NCBI RefSeq assembly: GCF_032854445.1
Contig: NC_088302.1
Location: 46,970,521-47,034,520 of the forward strand
Length of the DNA: 64,000 nt
Reading direction: 5' to 3'
Origin: Liolophura sinensis
Taxonomy: Eukaryota > Mollusca > Polyplacophora > Chitonida > Chitonidae
Below the pieces are notes generated by a model, which was given only the letters and a program-made list of their open reading frames with translations, searched no databases and was not told the origin of the DNA. Made by a program: the position numbers and the translations under genes. Below, one piece after another: positions 11,224 to 22,309 of this stretch. Each line of letters opens with the position of its first letter. The stretch's first letter is position 1.

Positions 11224-11789
11224 AATATGTCAGGACTGGGTCAGATTTGCTACAAGAAGACCGAATCAGACTTCGTGATGTGACCGAAATAATGTTTAAA
11301 GCGACTTTAACCCTCAATCGAACAAACAACATACATCCAGGCTTGTGCTATTTTGGTTCTCATCAAATTTTCCACACTTCTTTTGGTGATAGGAACTTTG
11401 AGGCCTTTAAAGTTATTCATACAGGTATACACAAAACAGCGTTCTGATGAAGATTTTGTTTAAACATGATGCAGAACCAGGTAAATCGACGATAATAAAA
11501 AATACACTATGTCCATTTCATTGGTCATGTTGTGTGGCGTCCGAATCTGATCTACCAAATGAATTATTGAGCATATCACGTGATATGTAGTCTGGTAGCA
11601 CCTGGCACAATTTAGATAAAGGGGATCAGGTACCACAAGACTAATGACGTCACTCCTGGCGAGAACGCTTTGCTTTAGGGAACAAAAATGAGGTAGGGTT
11701 ATAAGCACACAACAACACTTGTACAATGAGCAAAACCGTGTATCTTGAACATGACAAAAGTTATTGCACGAATAAAACGATTATGTTAC

Positions 11790-11985
11790 GATTACATGAT
11801 CCCTCTCAAGTTTACAGCTATACCATGACAAAAACCCCTCATGTTCACAGTTGTACCATGACAAAAGCCCCTCATGTTCACAGTTGTACCATGACAAAAA
11901 CCTCTCATGTACACAGTTGTACCATGACAAAGACCTGTCGTGTTCATAGTTGTGCCATGAGAAAGTGCTCTCATGACACAAAGTA
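11790..11985. repeat. 33-bp minisatellite, about 6 copies
   Basis: Unit CATGTTCACAGTTGTACCAT plus GACAAAAACCCCT. Because 33 is a multiple of three, the array stays open in several frames on both strands; the + frame gives an 11-residue repeat (MTKTPHVHSCT). I treat these frames as by-products of the repeat. Confidence 0.9.
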
Positions 11986-12279
11986 TCATTAAATTTATTT
12001 ATTTATTTATTTGATTGGTGTTTTACGCCGTACTCAAGAATATTTCATTTATACGACGGCGGACAGCATTATGGTGGGTGGAAACCGGGCACATCCCGGG
12101 GGAAACTCACGCCCATCCGCAGGTTGCTGAAAGACCTTCCCACGTACGGCCGGAGAGGAAGCCAGCATGAGCTGAACTTGAACTCACAGCGACCGCATCG
12201 GTGAGAGACTCCTGGGTCATTACGCTGCGCTAGCGCGCTAACCAACTGAGCCACGGAGGCTTCCAAAGTATCATTAAAT
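11979..12279 (-). mobile_element. Full-length tRNA-derived SINE with 16-bp target duplication
   Basis: Body 11995-12263, - orientation. The head has an A box TGGCTCAGTTGG (12253-12242) and a B box GAGTTCAAGTTC (12185-12174); the tail is an ATTT-type run. The flanks carry a perfect duplication CAAAGTATCATTAAAT at 11979-11994 and 12264-12279, the mark of retrotransposition. The family resembles the V-SINE/RUDI-type elements reported in molluscs; the name is from memory. It inserted at the end of the 33-bp minisatellite. Confidence 0.9.
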
Positions 12280-12289
12280 AAATATCAGG

Positions 12290-13730
12290 TCCAATTTTCT
12301 ACGGAAGCCTATTGGTGGCACGAGGTAAATAACAAAACTGGAATACTTATCACCAGGGCATGACTATGTTCTATGTAGGACGTAACTCTATCCTACGTAG
12401 ATCTTCACATCGCCTACGCAGGATCCTGCTTCCTTATCCTGCTTCAGTCATGGTGCTTGGGGGTGAAAATGTTGCTACTTTTAAAGCATTTATATGGTCA
12501 CTTAGAGCAACATCTTGGCTGAGATAAAGTAACAAGAGTCCGAAATTCATCGGTAAGTGCAACCAATTGTCAATGATTATCTCTATTCATGCTTTAGTCT
12601 TTCATTTAGTGTCTCCTACGTAAAAACATACGCTGCCTTAATTTGCCGGTGGTGTATAAAAATACTAAATGTGTGACTCTTAGCCATCTGTAGAGCATTC
12701 CAAAAATAATGATTCAGTGTCACTATTTTCACCAAAAGGAGACAAGCCAGCCCGTAAAATACATTTACCGAGACACCCAACTGTCCGCCCCTTCAAATAG
12801 GTGAAAAAGAAGACTTAGCCATGAATATTAAACACATTAGACGCAGAAGAGTCCAACCAAATTTCAGATATACCAGTGGCCGAGACATTATAATCTACAG
12901 TTCCAAGTAGAACATTTGGAGTGTACTTTTTTCATTATTTAGAGAAGGCTTCTTGTTTAATCAGATAGATTAGGTTCCTTTTTCTCATAAAAACTAAAAC
13001 TATACTTTCAGGAAAGATAGTATACACTTCATAACTGTGTAATCATGCTTTTAGCCTAGCTTGTTATTCCCACAAGCTAACGTTTTATTCTTACCACTAA
13101 TACCTATTCAATGTTATTAGCAGAACAATTCACCTGATATAAATTCGGTTTATTGTTAGTTTGTGTAAGATATAAGATAGTGTCAGTTATCCGCTCCGAA
13201 CCGGTTCATGGAAGAAAGATGTCAGTTTCAGTCAGGAACGACAGACAACAGCATAATAGCGTTGACATTTGTTCAATATTTTGTTGTCTTCAGCAAGGCT
13301 TTCTCGATTCATTGCTCTCCTGGAGCACTTCTTTCATCTTACCCTTGTTCACTACTCACTTAATAAATTTCTTTTCTGTAGATATGTATATATTTTAGCT
13401 GTATTCGGCAAATAATCTTTGGACTGAAGACGTCAGGAGATTTACTATCTAAAACATCTGTGTTCTAAACATCAGTCCGGTCATAACTACATTGTGAGGT
13501 AAAAAAACTCGCGAGAAAACTGAAGGTTCTAGAACTTTTTGAGCAGATCGTTCAATGTAGTCTCTGCTCCTTAATCATATTTATTTCTGCGCCCGGTAAC
13601 TGGCAATCGTTCGGACCTAATCGACAATAGAGTTCACGAAAGTGTTTGATTGGAACACGCATGCGCCTTTGGCTAAGAATAACTAAATAGGTGATTTGGG
13701 ATTAGTTCAAGAAAGTTGCTAATATATTGA
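12290..13730. other. Stretch without a recognisable gene
   Basis: AT-rich. Near 12370-12401 a CTATGTAGGA / TCCTACGTAG inverted repeat with one mismatch. Nothing else seen. Confidence 0.5.
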
Positions 13731-13830
13731 CAAATGAATGAATGAATGATTATGGCTTAACGCAACATCGGCAATATTTTAGCCATATTGTGGCAATGAC
13801 AATATGATTGTTAGCGTTTAAGAGACTTGT
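13731..13830. mobile_element. SINE tail fragment (GAAT repeat, GGCTTAACGCAACATCGG)
   Basis: A GAAT microsatellite start followed by TTAACGCAACATCGGCAATATT and AGCCATATTGTGGC, the conserved 3' end of a V-SINE-like family. A related degenerate end lies at 7568-7620. Confidence 0.5.
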
Positions 13831-13839
13831 GTTTTGGCG

Positions 13840-14960
13840 ACAGGCATCATACATTGCTGAACACCGTCACACCCCCCACTCCCACCCTCCATAAACACAT
13901 GAACACATAAAGAAATTTGCCTGATTGAAATTATATAAAGGAAATATAGGTATATATAAGGTTTATTTTACAGTATTGTCACACAGGATCATCATGAGTG
14001 TTGTTTCGGATTTATATACGAAAATACGAATGTCTGTCTCGATGCATAGATTACACAAATCAAGTGTTGTCGGCACAACCAGTTTTTGATAAGCGGCGGA
14101 CATTTTGAATTTTTCGGAAAATCTTTAAAAATCTTCTTCTCAAAAATTGCGTTGAAGATTGATATGCTGTTACACAGTGAGCAGCCTACATAAATCGTAA
14201 AAAAGGTTTATTTCCATTCGCAAATTTGGAGCCTGTAGTCACTTGGTCACGATACTCACTTTTCAGTTTTCCTCAATATTCTCGCTAATTTTATTATACA
14301 ATGATGCAAGTTTGACCTCTTTTTCTGAACTTTGTGCGCTGAATCCAAATTTTGCAACACTTTTTACCTGAAGTTTCAACATTTTACCCCAAATGAAACA
14401 AAAAAATACGTAAACTCTTAGACAGAAGATACTTTTCATATACCTTGAAAGGCTTAGTTCAGTGGTGCATGTCCCAATGAAGTAAAATGCATCGCCTTTA
14501 GTCTATTTCAAGATATTCGCCATTTTAAAGAAATCACAAATTTATCCTTTAATATGAAAGCCTTAAATGCTGGAATAATGGAATCTGAGCCAAATTGCAA
14601 TGATGATATTGCCTTTCATATATATGAACACGAATGTGAACAGGTTTGAGCTCCGATCAACAGCTGTTTAAAGACTTTTTAATGAAGAGGGATCTGTAGG
14701 GAGGGTTAAACACATATTATCGCTCCCGTTTATTTAACTTGGAGTCTTCACTGTAGTGGAGCAGGTGTACACGCATCTGATTCAGAACATTTATCCTTTC
14801 TATCAGCAACTAAGCTATTAGCAGTATTATATCAAAAATATTAACACGGTAATAGCATAGACCGCGGCAACGCTGTTGGCTATCAACATGAACTTTATAC
14901 TGGATTCGTCATTGTTAGATGACGTGTGCTATTAGATGTCCTTGTGGAATCGTCTTGTTG
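13840..14960. other. Stretch without a recognisable gene
   Basis: AT-rich, frames broken throughout; no known repeat or coding signal recognised. Confidence 0.5.
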
Positions 14961-14964
14961 TGAA

Positions 14965-15293
14965 CAGATACCCACTGAGTGAGTGAGTGAGTGAGTGAGG
15001 TTTAACGTCGTACTTAACAATTTTTCAGTCATATGACGACGAAGGAATCCTCAGAGTGCATGTAATGTGCCTCCTTGATGCAAGCGGATTTCCACCGCTC
15101 TTTTATCTAGTGCTGCTTCACTGAGACGCCCTACCGAAAGCAAGTAAGCTGCCCCGGCCGTGCCATTATACTGATACGGGTCAACCAGTCCCTGCACTAT
15201 CCCCTTCATGCTGAACGCCAAGCGAGGAAGTTACACTTCCTCTTTTAAGGTCTTAAGCGTGACTCGACCCAGGATTGACCCCAGATACCCACT
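14965..15293 (-). mobile_element. MetaSINE/V-SINE-like element with 12-bp target duplication
   Basis: A GAGT-repeat tail (about 14977-14999) followed by about 280 bp including TTTAACGTCGTACTTAACAA and a AACGCCAAGCGAGGAAG core. Flanked by perfect copies of CAGATACCCACT at 14965-14976 and 15282-15293. The core sequence is of the type I recall in molluscan SINEs. The 5' tRNA head is truncated. Confidence 0.8.
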
Positions 15294-16054
15294 AATAAAA
15301 GTATCTGAGCCAACCGACTTGAGTCAGCAGTTATGCAGAGCCTTCAGAATGTGACAGCCAGTGAAAAGCTGCCTATGGTTCATTTACATGCACATTTTGC
15401 CAATGGTATAAAATTATTGGAAGTCTTTTAAATTACAATGCGCTGCTCAGATTAATCGTAGAACATCCAATATGTAACCTATTTTTCTGTAATTGCTGTA
15501 CCTAAAATCAATAACACATGTTTCCTGTTATTTTTGTAAGCCTGTAATTGTGAATAGTTCATTAAATATCGCGAATATTTTCAAATAAAAGTAATAACAA
15601 TACACATTTAATTGCATGAGAAGTCTTTCTTAACTGGCCGTGCAATTAATATGTGTCCTGAGTATACATCTGTGCTACACTCTTTTCATAACGGCATTGA
15701 AAAGACCAGTATCTTTTCGGGTTAATGGATGTACAGTTCTGGATATGAACAGCACAAATGGTTAAAACCCCCTGACTAAAAGTTGCAGCCCAACCTATCG
15801 CAGAATCCAGTTCAGTGCAGCATACAGTTTGCCGTCACAGGGTAAATACTCGGTTGATGTATTTGGAAACTGTTGGGCGCCTTTCGACGAAAAAAGTAGG
15901 CCTACACAATGATGATTGTACAACGAGATATGTGCGTAAAATGCCCTTTTGTAATCTCAAAGCTGATCAGCAGACTGTTAAGATGTTCTGGATCAATAAC
16001 CTGTACCTTGTCGCAATTCCCCTTATCTCCTGGTGTTCCAAGGGTGGAATCTTT

Positions 16055-16638
16055 TTAAAGGAGAAGAAAACTTTAAAACATGACACCATAGGCTGAAAAG
16101 AGCACATTTTTTTTTATATCTGTTGGTGCCTGTTGCATAATTTTGCGATTTTTCCTCGCCATACACGTAAAGCCTGAAAACGGCAAAGATGGCATAAATC
16201 GCTGAGTCCATCGCGTCCTCCATCTTTAACACCCTGTAATTTATGCTAGGGGTGTGTTGCCTCTCAGCCAGTGATAGTGGTTAAAACTGCCGGCTTGTTC
16301 GTGTTAACTCGGAACCAACATCAAACATTCCGGTTTCCCGATCGTCAAGCGGAAAACGAACTGTACTGTTCGCTAACTTCTAGGAAGAAGAGTTCTACCG
16401 GAAATGTACGAACTGCACTTCGGCGGTTTCCGACAGCAATTCTCCGCCTAACACAAAAGACTTCAGGACTAGTTCTTAGGCAAAATGGAGTCGCCCACAG
16501 CGGATTTTGGCGCTGACATTATTTATAATTTATCAACTTGAGGAACATATTAGAAGTTTTTTATGGCATGCACCTACGAGGAAATGCACACTCTTTTCAA
16601 TGGCATTTGAAAGATATTTAAATTTTCTTCTCCTTTAA
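16055..16638. mobile_element. TTAA-flanked MITE, copy 1
   Basis: Element 16059-16634 (576 bp) begins AGGAGAAGAAAACTTTAAAA and ends with the inverted form ...TTTAAATTTTCTTCTCCT. TTAA lies directly at each end (16055-16058 and 16635-16638), as expected of a target duplication for TTAA-specific transposons such as the piggyBac superfamily. No transposase is encoded. A second copy in the same orientation lies at 59273-59846. Confidence 0.8.
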
Positions 16639-17095
16639 GGTAACACATATAGTAAACCCCCTACTTAATGACGTGCGTGTAGCTTTGGTTTCGAAGTTGT
16701 CATTCTAATGGCCTGGCGATCACTGGGGTGATTAAATCTTTAATTTTGTTGAATACATTATATCCTGTGACTGTATCAGGTAAGTTTTTGAACCGTGTTG
16801 TTGTTGTAACATTTCTTCCGGCACAAACGTCTTTTTCCACCTCATGGCGATTGGGATCTGGGTTGCCGACACAGGACACAGTACGCTTCCCCACAGGACA
16901 AGCACCCTGCCTATATATAGTTACAAAAACTGTGATGCGATTAAAAGAACAGAGTATAACTTATAAGCAAGAAATAGATGACGCGTTATGCGTAATTCTC
17001 AAAGACGAATGCATGCATATTCTTGATGAAGGCATACATGGTACCCTGTACATGGCCTGATTTTAATCGAATATACGTCATGATGTCAGCATCGA

Positions 17096-17790
17096 TAAAA
17101 TCGTATGACTCATCCGATTCAGCATCGTCTGGTTCATCCAAACCATCTCGTTCACAGCACTCAGTCTTCTTCGCCCACATCACTGAACCCATTCCGCCTA
17201 CCCGAACCATTCGCCTACATCATCCAACCCAATTCGCTTACTTTACCCTATCCGTTTTGTCTGTATAATCCGATCTATTTTGCCTGCTTCACCCGATCCA
17301 TTTCACATACATCATCTCAACCGATTAGTCTACATGTACTACGTATACTTCGTAAGTCCGATTCGTTCATATCATCATCCAGATAACATTGCGTTCTTCA
17401 TCCAAGACGATTCGTCTACATCAGCCGGTTCACATCTCGACCCATTTCGTCCACACATCACCCGGTTAACAACGCGTGCATTATCTGATTCATCCATACC
17501 ATCCGGATCACATTGCGTGCCTCGTCCGATTTACTTCGCTTACTTTACTCGATCCATTTCACATACATCATCCTATCCGATTCGTCTAGATCATCCGATT
17601 CTCATCGTGTATTTTATTCGGTATGATTCAACTACGTCATCCAGTTCTCATCGTGTACTTTTTACGATCCGATTCAACATCGTGTGCTTTATCCGATCCG
17701 ATTCAACTATAGGCCTATTACCCGGTTCACATCGTGTACTTTATACGATCCGAGACGTTTGCATAGCCCGTACTTCATCCCGTTCATTTG
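17096..17790. repeat. Degenerate CCGATTC-rich tandem array
   Basis: Many variants of ATCCGATTC, TCACATCGTGTACTTTAT and CATCATCC repeat irregularly, with units of about 45 bp best seen at 17590-17760. Pyrimidine-rich on the + strand with an open frame 17280-17810, which I do not consider coding. Confidence 0.75.
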
Positions 17791-17829
17791 TTATAAATAG
17801 TTCATTGTAATAGACTATAAACTGAATCA

Positions 17830-19090
17830 ATATCACAACTGAGGATGCAAGGACAAAAGTGTTGAAAATTAGATGATATGGACGTGATCATGGGAAAAGT
17901 GCTGGCATTAAACAAGTAAACATCCTGCTAGGAATCAGTATTAATTGTTAATACTTCCGCTATTATGCTAACTGGAATTGTTGGGGCGATTACACAGGCC
18001 TGTACTGCTCAACTCGCCACTAGACACTTCTAGACATTACGATAAATTATTAATGTGACATAAGGTATAAAGATGGAAAGAAGGGGTGTGTGCTTATACT
18101 AATGCAAAGGATCTTACGTGATGTCGAATAAAGCGAATTACTTTTCAGAGACAGTAAAAAAAAAAATTCCATATTTACACATTTACATATGCATGCTCAG
18201 GAAATGGTTAAAGGATAAAGCCTTATCTTGCTGTGAACGAAAACGTGGAATTGATATAACATTCATTAATATATATAGGAATTAAGAATATGACTATAGT
18301 AAATGGGCGTTTACCAAACAAAAATTTCAGCATTGAATGACTACAATTCATGATGATTGCAGCCAGCTATTCGTAATTGAACAAATAAATAATTTTTTGT
18401 AACTGTTCGTTTAATAGGTACTCCATTATGAATCATAAATATTTTTCCTAATATAGTATTTTTGTGTTGGAAAGCAAACACATTCGTTAACGCCTGCTAA
18501 CAGACAGAGTACACCAACCGGCGCAAAATGGAGTTACATGCATCATGTATTTTGCTACTAACGGAAAGCTTAATAATTATCCATGAGCAATTTTTATTGA
18601 AGTAGGAAAATGGTGAAGGCTGGTGGTATCGGCGAAGCGGAAATCCTCGCTTTAACCCCTTTTTTAAAATTTTCCCTTGTGTAAGATCCATAATTTCTAT
18701 ACCTACACTAATGATGTCAATGCCCATAAATTTGTTTTCCAAATCGATAACGCTGGGTTCCGTTAATTGATGAACACACAATAGTTCATACTACAGCAGC
18801 AATTACCACTGTAAGACAGGGTATTACTGGTTAAATACAACTAACAAATACAATAAAATGGGATTCTGTTCCTTTACAACGCAGTTATTTGTACAAAATA
18901 CGCAATTTTGCAAAAGCAAGTGGAAGTGATATGCCTGGGGAATATAAACAACAGAGTGCATATAATACAGATACATAGAATCGTCATCTGATGCAAGAAC
19001 CCAAAAGTCGGGTGAACTTGTTTGTTAGAATGCAAAGAAATATCGTACTATGATTTTGTGACTGGAACATATGGAAGAAACACACAAGCC
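17830..19090. other. Stretch without a recognisable gene
   Basis: AT-rich, no coding signal. A short A run at about 18158-18167. Confidence 0.5.
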
Positions 19091-19099
19091 TAAAGACAG

Positions 19100-19530
19100 G
19101 AACATTTGTGATCTTGAATGTGAAGATACGGAACGAATACCCACCGTAAAAATACGATCGTGTGTGACACTGACTGTGAAGATACGAACTTATGAACATG
19201 CGTGATCTTTGGGGTGAAGATACGAATTAAATACACAGTGTGAAGATATGAACATGGGGATCTTGAATGTGAAGATACGAACTGAATACACAGTGTGAAG
19301 ATATGAACATGTGCGGTCTTGAATGTGAAGATACTAACTGAAAACATAGCATGAAGATATGGATATATGCGATCTTGAATGCGAAGACATGAACTGAATA
19401 CATAGCATGAAGATGTGAACATGTGCGATCTTGAATGTGAAGACACGAACTGAATATACAGCCTGAAGATATGAACATGTCCTATCTTGAATGTGAAGGT
19501 ACGAACATTTATAATCTTGAGCCTGAGTAT
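19100..19530. repeat. 56-bp minisatellite
   Basis: TCTTGAATGTGAAGATACGA recurs at 19261, 19317, 19373, 19429 and 19485, exactly 56 bp apart; degraded units extend to about 19100 and 19530. Each unit has two related halves (GTGAAGATACGAAC and GTGAAGATATGAAC). Confidence 0.9.
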
Positions 19531-19978
19531 ACGGTATTTATTATTTATACATCAGTGAAATCCCAGTATTTCCTTCACTGATAAAAAATGATATCTTCAC
19601 TAGTTAGACAATTGACCTTGCCGGAACTACTTTTGTACATGCCGTCTGCTACATTCACATCTGGATTTCACGTCCGACGTGAAATCTTCGTGGACCGCAT
19701 CACATGGCAATGCACGTCCGAGCAATATTTAGTTCGCCAAATAAAAAAAGAGGTAGAAATTCTTCATGTGCTTAATGTGCATTAGCATTAAGCACTATTG
19801 TAGAATGTATAATTACTTACAGACAGCGTTTAAAACTGTAAAAAGGTGTTGTCGCGCGTATGAACAGAATCAGATATACGACGAAGATGGCACATTGCAT
19901 ATTTTTTCACGGATGCAACAGATAAACTGATACACATTTACATACATGTAGAGAAAATGTTAGGATATAAATATTCGC

Positions 19979-20461
19979 GTGGGTTATTATTTCCACCTCT
20001 CACTCGAACAATATTTATGGTATTCAACCTTCACTGTGCAATATCCTCTATTTATTATTTATATAAAGATGAAATATCAGGATTTCCTTCACTGATAAAA
20101 GTGATATCTCACTGGCTAGAGTTAGATGTCACTTTTGTTATTACACACCCTGATTCCATGACGTCACAAAGAAACATTTTGCTTTATGACGTTCCAATCC
20201 GTGCTCAGCAGAATGACGACATTATACCAGTACAGTCAATTTTAACATCTCTTACGTCACGCAACAAGACACGATGTCATACAAGACGTCATCTGCGACG
20301 TCACAAGCCTGTGAAGGACTACAGCCAAAAACATTGCTGAAACTTGTTCAAATACATAAAACCACGATACTGTCAAAATATAAATAATAAATACAATATT
20401 TCCCAGTGAAGATTGAATATCAAATATTTTTCTTGTGAAAGGTGGAAATGATAAACCAAGT
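19979..20461. repeat. Foldback element with roughly 70-bp inverted ends
   Basis: 19979-20050 (GGGTTATTATTTCCACCTCT ...) is matched in inverse complement by 20391-20461. A third, direct copy follows at 20479-20551. No transposase seen; MITE-like. The inner sequence also shares about 60 bp with 19545-19610. Confidence 0.7.
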
Positions 20462-20835
20462 GATGCTTTCCGTCTTGTGGGTTATAATTTTCGTCTCCCA
20501 CTTGAAAAATAATTATGATATTCAACCTTTACATTGCAATATCGTCTATATATTTGATCCCAAATGTGAAAATGTCAACATGTAAATTTTTGAACGCGTG
20601 GAGTTTTCCATGACAACCAGTTAGAAGATGGATGAAATTGACAATGACAATAAGATAGTGAGCAAAGGCTGCATGGACACCACGTTCCCAATGTTGCGAT
20701 ATGTCTTCCGTGTCCATTCAAAACATTAGTTGTGGCCATGAGTGTTACAAACGTTTCAAAAACAAGCAACTTTGCAATAAAATTTGGACGAATGAAAATG
20801 CGTTTCTGTATGAGAATAGAAAGTAATTCAGTCAG

Positions 20836-21012
20836 TCGCTGTCAGGATCTGTCAGTCCGTGACTTAGATGTGAGCTCAGCCAGTCGCTTGTCTCCTGTCC
20901 TTGGCTAAAGTCTGTGTCTTAGGTTATTAACTCAACCAATCGCTGCTGGGTTCTCTCTCGCCTTTTGACGAAGTCCGTGACTTGGATGATTAACTCAGCC
21001 AATCGGTGTTAC
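20836..21012. repeat. Diverged copies of a 63-bp repeat (left block)
   Basis: About three degraded units of GATGATTAACTCAGCCAATC ... CGAAGTCCGTGACTTGG; the same repeat is better preserved at 21608-21775. Confidence 0.7.
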
Positions 21013-21270
21013 TACAGATGGCGCTGGTTGCCAAGTGTAACCGTCTATCTTGTAGACAGCTTTTATACAGAACAGCATGAAATGTGTAACATCACAGATG
21101 GCGCCTCTTGTAGTATGAGATCATATTAACGGGAAAGACGTAAGCCTCCGTTACTTTTGAATCACAATCTGTTCGGTTAAGGTCTGTTGTAACGCTCGTC
21201 ATTTTCGAACTGTATCTAATACGGCTTAACCGGCCGTAAAGGCAGCCATGCTCATTACATCTGCATGATG

Positions 21271-21598
21271 CCTTTATGAACAGTTGCAATCAAAGCTCGA
21301 CTGAGATACCTTGTTTTAATTGTTATTTGACCTGGAACTCATTCATGGACTACGAATTTGAACTTTGATATGGAATTCATGCCTTGAATATCCACTGTCT
21401 GCTCGGCATCACTGGAAACTGATAACCGCTTCTCTCTTGTGTGTTACCGGCTTTATTTCCTATTTGTATAATTTCTTACATACCTTTGCCTTTGGGAGCT
21501 GGTGTTAAACGTTGTTTTTGAAATGGATCTTGCGATTATCGACTTGGAACGCTCTTTACGGACTGCGAATGGTATATGAATGTCGGACATGACGCTTA
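21271..21598 (+). repeat. Family A repeat, copy 3
   Basis: Starts TGAACAGTTGCAATCAAAGC, contains GGTGTTAAACGTTG and TTGCGATTATCGACTTGGAA, ends near a degraded GAATGTCGGACATGACG. Sits between the two blocks of 63-bp repeat. Confidence 0.65.
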
Positions 21599-21607
21599 TA
21601 TTTATCA

Positions 21608-21775
21608 GGTTGTCTCCCGTCTTTGGGCGACGTTCGTTACTGTGATGATTAACTCGGCCAATCGTTGTTAGGTTGCCCCCCGTCTTTGGGCGACGTTCGT
21701 TACTGTGATGATTAACTCGGCTAATCGTTGTTAGGTTCTCCTCCGTCTCTGGGCGAAGTCCGTGACTTTGACCCC
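21608..21775. repeat. 63-bp tandem repeat (right block)
   Basis: CTTTGGG of the unit falls at 21621, 21684 and 21747 (CTCTGGG), giving a period of 63. Units include GATGATTAACTCGGCCAATC. Confidence 0.9.
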
Positions 21776-22079
21776 TCCTCCCCCCCGGCTCTTGATTACA
21801 AAATTAAAAAAATTATTGATGTCCAGACCGTGACAACTAGGCTCAACACAGCCAAATTATGCTTTACTGACATCGTAGTGAAATGTTTACAGAGCAATGG
21901 TTCTTGCGTTATTGCTCTGGTGTATGGATTATATCAGTGTGGCTGGTTGCAAGACTAATTAATGTAACTAAGGGACCTGCTCCACAACAACGTCCACGAA
22001 AGCGATGGACGTGTATGCGAGAAGGTAAGGTTATGATATTGTTCATCTGATGTGGGGAATAAAAGTTAACATTTGTGTT

Positions 22080-22305
22080 GGATGTCATTTCTAGAATATC
22101 GAATATATATCTTCCCTGTAGTATTGAAAACTTTTGACTGTTTCTCCATGACAGGCTACCATCTTTATTCATAGGCTATTTTTAATATATTCCATTGAGA
22201 ACTAGTGTTAGGGTGTTTTGTTAATTGATCTTACGATTTTGAGCTTGGAGCGGCACTTTATAGTTTATCAGTTGTATATGATTGCCGGGTTTGACGATTA
22301 GATCC
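22080..22305 (+). repeat. Family A repeat, copy 4
   Basis: Contains GTATTGAAAACTTTTGACTG, CTTACGATTTTGAGCTTGGA and a degraded end near 22300. Confidence 0.55.
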
Positions 22306-22309
22306 ATAT

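Noticed and set aside
12240..12256. tRNA gene suggested by A and B boxes
   Set aside because: Part of a SINE head; the sequence does not fold into a full cloverleaf with an acceptor stem and is followed by the SINE body.
17280..17810. 176-codon frame on the + strand
   Set aside because: Product of the CCGATTC-rich repeat array; low-complexity composition and no domain.
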